NCBI GenBank assembly: GCA_026874595.1 | Contig: CM049306.1 | Span: 75,267,642-75,331,641, forward strand | Reading direction: 5' to 3' | Source of the DNA: Sipunculus nudus | Taxonomy: Eukaryota > Annelida > Sipuncula > Golfingiida > Sipunculidae | DNA length: 64,000 nucleotides | Program-made: the position numbers and the translations under genes | Shown: positions 59,743-64,000 of the stretch, in pieces | Position numbering within the stretch: position 1 is the first letter of the stretch | Layout: each line of letters opens with the position of its first letter | The notes under the pieces: generated by a model | What the model saw: only the letters and a program-made list of their open reading frames with translations | The model's database searches: none | What the model was told of the DNA's origin: nothing

Positions 59743-59747
<5 letters not shown>

Positions 59748-60170
59748 TATACGGTGCACACACATGCATGTTTATATATATAATATTATATAAACATCTT
59801 ATATAAACATGCATATATATATATTTTTTTATATGAATGAACATCTTAATTGAGTAGCTTAATTAGGGTTTTTTATTGAGTATTAAGTACAAATGTCTGT
59901 TCCTTTTGCAAAAAAAAATAAATGAAAAAAAATCATATGAACAATATTTCTTATCTCTCCACGTGTACTAATCTAATTAAGGTCCCGTATAAGAGCGAGC
60001 TAAATGTTTGTGTAGTGATGTAGAGGTCGTAATCCCGCGTGAAGTGCCGGCGAGATCTTTTCATTACGGGCAGGGCCGAGTTTGATCTCTGTTTATTAAC
60101 CAATGTATACGTATATACAGCGCAGCGTTATCTGTGACCAGTGTCGCCCTGTTCTTACTTGGCCCTACAC

Positions 60171-60258
60171 CTCAAGATAACAAGGGCATTTACACGACAA
60201 GTAAGATAGAACCCACTTAAATTTGTAAGCTGTATATAATGCCCGGGTTATCTTGAGG
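60171..60258. repeat. 20-bp inverted repeat (stem about 18/20, loop about 48 nt)
   Basis: CCTCAAGATAACAAGGGCAT on the left is matched by the inverse ATGCCCGGGTTATCTTGAGG on the right. There are two mismatches. No RNA gene is known to me with this layout. Confidence 0.7.
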
Positions 60259-63200
60259 AAGAACGCCTTTATTGGTGTTGATTTTGGGTCATATAACCTG
60301 CCCATCGAGGTCACATAGGTTCGCCCGTTAAATACCGGCGATACCAATAAATTGTTCGCTGTTTTGTCATTTGTGAAGTATCGTATCATACGGTCTTTTA
60401 GGGCACGGTTGTTACAACGTAATACATAAATATTGAGTGTACTGGACTCCAACACCCGTGCCTTAATTTATCCGGCGAACTGTTTCATTTCAAATACAAA
60501 CTTTCTTATAAATATGCAGCGTTTATTCACAAATCGATATATGTGTTGTATTTTAAAGTAATCGGTACACTTTTCGACACAAACCAGACTTTGAAATCAA
60601 AACAAAAACTTGTGTTTAATGTACAAAAGGATAATGCATATGTATGAATATACGAATTGAACCGACTTTTCTGTTTATATTCATGTTCTACAGGTCAAAG
60701 ATCTTTATAATAATACATGATACGTTCAATTTTATATATAGGCTGCATGCAAGTATATATTGTGTCATATAGTAGTATATATAAAGGGCAAGGCTGCCCG
60801 ACTATGGCGACACACTACATGCGACTGGCGGCATTATTTACAGTCGAAGTTATATTTTAATATGATGTAATGCTAATTTATATAGGTTATGATTTTACAT
60901 TACCGCTGCTTTCAACGAAAATGAACTTACAATATTAATTGTGGGTCTCAAACTATAAAATCCCCAAACCAACTTGATGTTGTAAGAGAATATTATGTTA
61001 ATATACACTATCGCGTCTGATGGGGACCGTCCGACCACCCTTCATCTATAGAAGTCGTTTCTATTCATAACTGTCACCCCTTGTTACTCCCGTTGGGCAC
61101 TGTGTGTGTGTGTGGGGGGGGGGGGGGGGGGGGACTACAGTTGAGAATCTCAACTGTCAAACTTTAAAATAAAAAAGTTGTTACATTTTTATGAAACACT
61201 GTTTACATTTTACATGCGCATAAATGCAAAATATTACTTATTCCGTGAAGTCCTTACCAAGGAAGCACCCCTAGACGCTTATGTAATTTGCCATGCATAT
61301 AGGTGCCCATTCACCTACCTTTTGAAAAAAAAATTGTCTGTTTGAAAAAGATGTGATTTCTGGCTTCCTCTGTGTATATATATATTAATGATATAATATA
61401 AGGGTAATTATGGATAAGAAAAGTTCTTATGTGGCATCCATGAAGGATGTATATGAACTTGTTAATCAACAACCTGTTTGTAAATACAGCGATGTTGACA
61501 AACGCGAAAAACATGTAACCTATAGGGTGGTAGGTTGCATATATGCGAAAGTAGAATGGTCACGTGTTGCAGGAAAGCCTTAAGCAAAACTTTGGCTTAT
61601 CTGACTTGCTGCCAGATGCCCTTGTTGGATTTGTTTTATTTTGGCGGGGCCCCACATATTATAAAACACGTTGTTATAAACGAAACAAGCAGCCTGTGTG
61701 CGGTGATATCCACGTTTTCTAGCTAATTTTTATAAAAGCTCCAAGGGATTATCTTTTGTTTATAAAGTTCAGATAGGTAATTGGGCCCCTTTGAAGCAAT
61801 TTATTTTAATCATTATTGGTTCTTGGTGTATTTGGGCATATATAGTTATTTATAGCACATATATAAAGTCGCATATATATATATGCAGACGCACTTTGAG
61901 CAAGCCAAGCATATTTTTTTAGCTTAATTTGATAACATTCTATCCATTGTTGTGCATTTCCCCTCATTTTCATTTTACATAGGGCGCCTTCTACAGGCAA
62001 TGTTTCTAATATTAAAAATAAAACTTGATTTAGTTCACAGGAATATTTACAACAGACAATCCGCACCCACACCTTGCGTCTAGCTGTTTACTTCGGACAA
62101 ACCAGGTCGGCCGGAGGGACAATTAAGCTAATAACCCGGGCTGGTTATCTGTGTCCGCGGCCCTCGAACGACGGCACATCAAATAGTCTCGAGATATGTT
62201 TGTCTATCACGTATATAACATTCCGGTTTGTAGAATGACCAATATACAGGGTGTCGACAGTACATTTTGTCAACATGCAAATAAACTATAACATCAGTTT
62301 ATACTATGCATGGCATGAGCTGCCCAATGCACATGCCACGCATGCGGTTGAAATGTTTATCCATATACTGTATCCAGGTAAAAAAAAATCTATATTATAA
62401 CTGACTGTGGTGGCACTCAAACATTGTTACACATTGCTCTGTGGCCACGCCTCATTATCGCCCGTTTTTGGGTTTTGAAGTGGCGGAGACGATGCCTATG
62501 GGGGGGGGGGTCTAAAATTTGCTATGAATAATCAGAAATTTGACATTATTTCGCGAAGGGTTTATCACAGCGGCATCTTTTATTGAAACTACGCCAGTGC
62601 AGTCAGCAGTTGAATTCTCCAGGGCATCGCACGCAGCGCCATCCATCGCACCAAGAATGAAACTTGCGAAATAAGTGCGAAATATTATGCCACTTTACGT
62701 TTTCACATGAAATAAAACGGTCAGAATATTCATCCATGCAGCCCTCTTTGATGAAATATCGGTAACCATGTGACACACTATTTGAACTGTGAATAGGACA
62801 GATTACATGGAATGTTTAAACTTTGCTTATAATATTTATACTGCATGGGACTTCCTCTTAGCACTATTTTGTAGATATCACGTGTGTGCGTATGTGTGTG
62901 CTAGTGCGTGCAGGGGGTGGGGTGTAAGCAGCCATAAGTTATACAGAGATCGGGATATATTCGGTAAAGTTGTGATTATCATCCTTGTTACTTTACAAAA
63001 TTATATTTCTTTACCCCATAAAATAAATTAACAACAGGTGACCGATTTTCGGATTCTTATATAGACGGTTGCCGCTATACTTTATATAGAATCTACGACT
63101 ATGACCTTGATGTGTTAGGCACCCTTGGGTTTCACATCTTCACACGGACTCATGCACCATGCATCTATATAATTGTTTCGTTATGACACATGGGTCGTTT

Positions 63201-64000
63201 AATTGAACGCCAAAGTCGCTATAAGAGGGAAGTGTACCACATGCAGGATGTTATCAATTGTTATTTGCTTATCTGCGGTCTCCATAACAACAATAAGGAT
63301 CAAAGAAGCATGCTACGAGACACCGGATATTTCTCTTTTCATTCGGGAGTACAATGCACATCACTACATCCTGGAATCATTGCCAGTCCGGGCTCTATTC
63401 GACGCAAAATGATGAGCATAGGAGTGTTGGGACTTTATATTAGCCGAAAAGTTACGGAAAGTAATATGAATGTGCCGAAAATGTACCAAAAGATATATAT
63501 ACCGAAAGGTTACCGAGTGTTCCTCAATCGTAATCATGCATGTAGGGTTATTTAATACTTTCGTCATATACATCTTAGCTACAATGTCCAAAATAACTAA
63601 ATAAATATCTGTATAAGTAAAATATTAGTAAATTTGCACTTGATCCTGTAACCTACAAATCTGTATGATTTCAATATTTATGATTCCTGGAATTTTACAC
63701 ATGATATTTATTTACTTTTATTTGAAACCACACGATTGTTCAGACCTCTTAGAAATCATACATATTATATACTGAAAAGTTTCTGATTTGTGCTAATCAT
63801 ATCCCTGTATATGTTGTGCACTTTTTCAACACATTTTTGAAAACTAAAATGATGTGTAGATATGCGCTCGATTAACAATATTCCAAGGAATCCTTAAGAA
63901 TATAAATATTAAAATTTTGATTTTTTTAATGAAATGACGGGTTCAGTTGATGCATGAAAATTACAAGTTTTAAAATATCGCTTACAAGCGAGCCCGTTTT

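Larger units (their letters stand above)
55860..64000. other. CpG-rich non-coding region, no gene recognised
   Basis: CpG density jumps here compared with the 55 kb before it. I find no exon with family similarity on either strand. Open frames such as 57226-57540 and 63190-63555 (121 codons from an ATG, basic, unrecognised) lack support. Listed separately are the response element, palindrome and microsatellites. The rest (56.3-57.1, 60.5-61.1, 61.2-64.0 kb) shows nothing definite. Confidence 0.45.

Noticed and set aside
63190-63555. 121-codon + strand frame from an ATG
   Set aside because: It is the most gene-like unassigned frame near the end, but overlapping frames on both strands are equally open, and no motif, signal peptide or homology is evident.

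Overview
The window reads as animal nuclear DNA. It is AT-rich, with GT-AG introns of 0.26 to 15.9 kb, many microsatellites and many decayed terminal-inverted-repeat (TIR) elements. A large invertebrate is the best fit, most likely a mollusc or other lophotrochozoan. This rests on a rhotekin gene that matches vertebrate RTKN/RTKN2 only in its conserved core, and on repeats containing 'TTTAGCTCAGCTGA' and '(GTCC)n' heads of a kind common in mollusc assemblies. The species cannot be read from the sequence.

Only one protein-coding gene is supported: a rhotekin-like Rho effector on the + strand, spread over about 37 kb (10513 to 47755). I assembled 13 coding exons by reading frame, splice sites and family similarity. 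All junctions are GT-AG and phase-compatible, giving a 1,173-residue protein. Its order is a Ser-rich N-terminus, an HR1/REM Rho-binding domain, an anillin-homology region, a PH domain, and a very long Ser/acidic tail encoded by one 2.1-kb terminal exon. The tail carries four SPxLR motifs and lacks the C-terminal PDZ ligand of mammalian rhotekin. A poly(A) signal lies 1.3 kb after the stop.

By region: 1-10.4 kb is non-coding flank with two copies each of two repeat families and a perfect oestrogen-response-element palindrome at 8.5 kb. 10.5-47.8 kb is rhotekin, whose introns hold a TC-rich stretch, tandem arrays (106-bp x3, 177-bp x2-3, about 22-bp x4, 40/41-bp x12), a pogo/Tigger-like MITE, a hAT-like element with an 8-bp target duplication, and members of two MITE families. 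47.8-50.2 kb is the 3' UTR and AT-rich flank. 50.2-53.9 kb is a 3.67-kb TIR element with about 38-bp ends, a 4-bp AAAT duplication and repeated 'ATAACGGTAAAGACA' motifs, with no recognisable transposase. 54-55.9 kb holds more mobile elements. From about 55.86 kb to the end the DNA becomes strikingly CpG-richer with no recognisable gene. This part holds a second perfect oestrogen-response palindrome, a 132-nt near-perfect palindrome between TA microsatellites, and long G runs.

The strongest points for follow-up are the 3.67-kb element, the two perfect AGGTCAnnnTGACCT palindromes, the CpG boundary, the 132-nt palindrome and the rhotekin tail. All comparisons were made by eye from memory of the families; no search was run.
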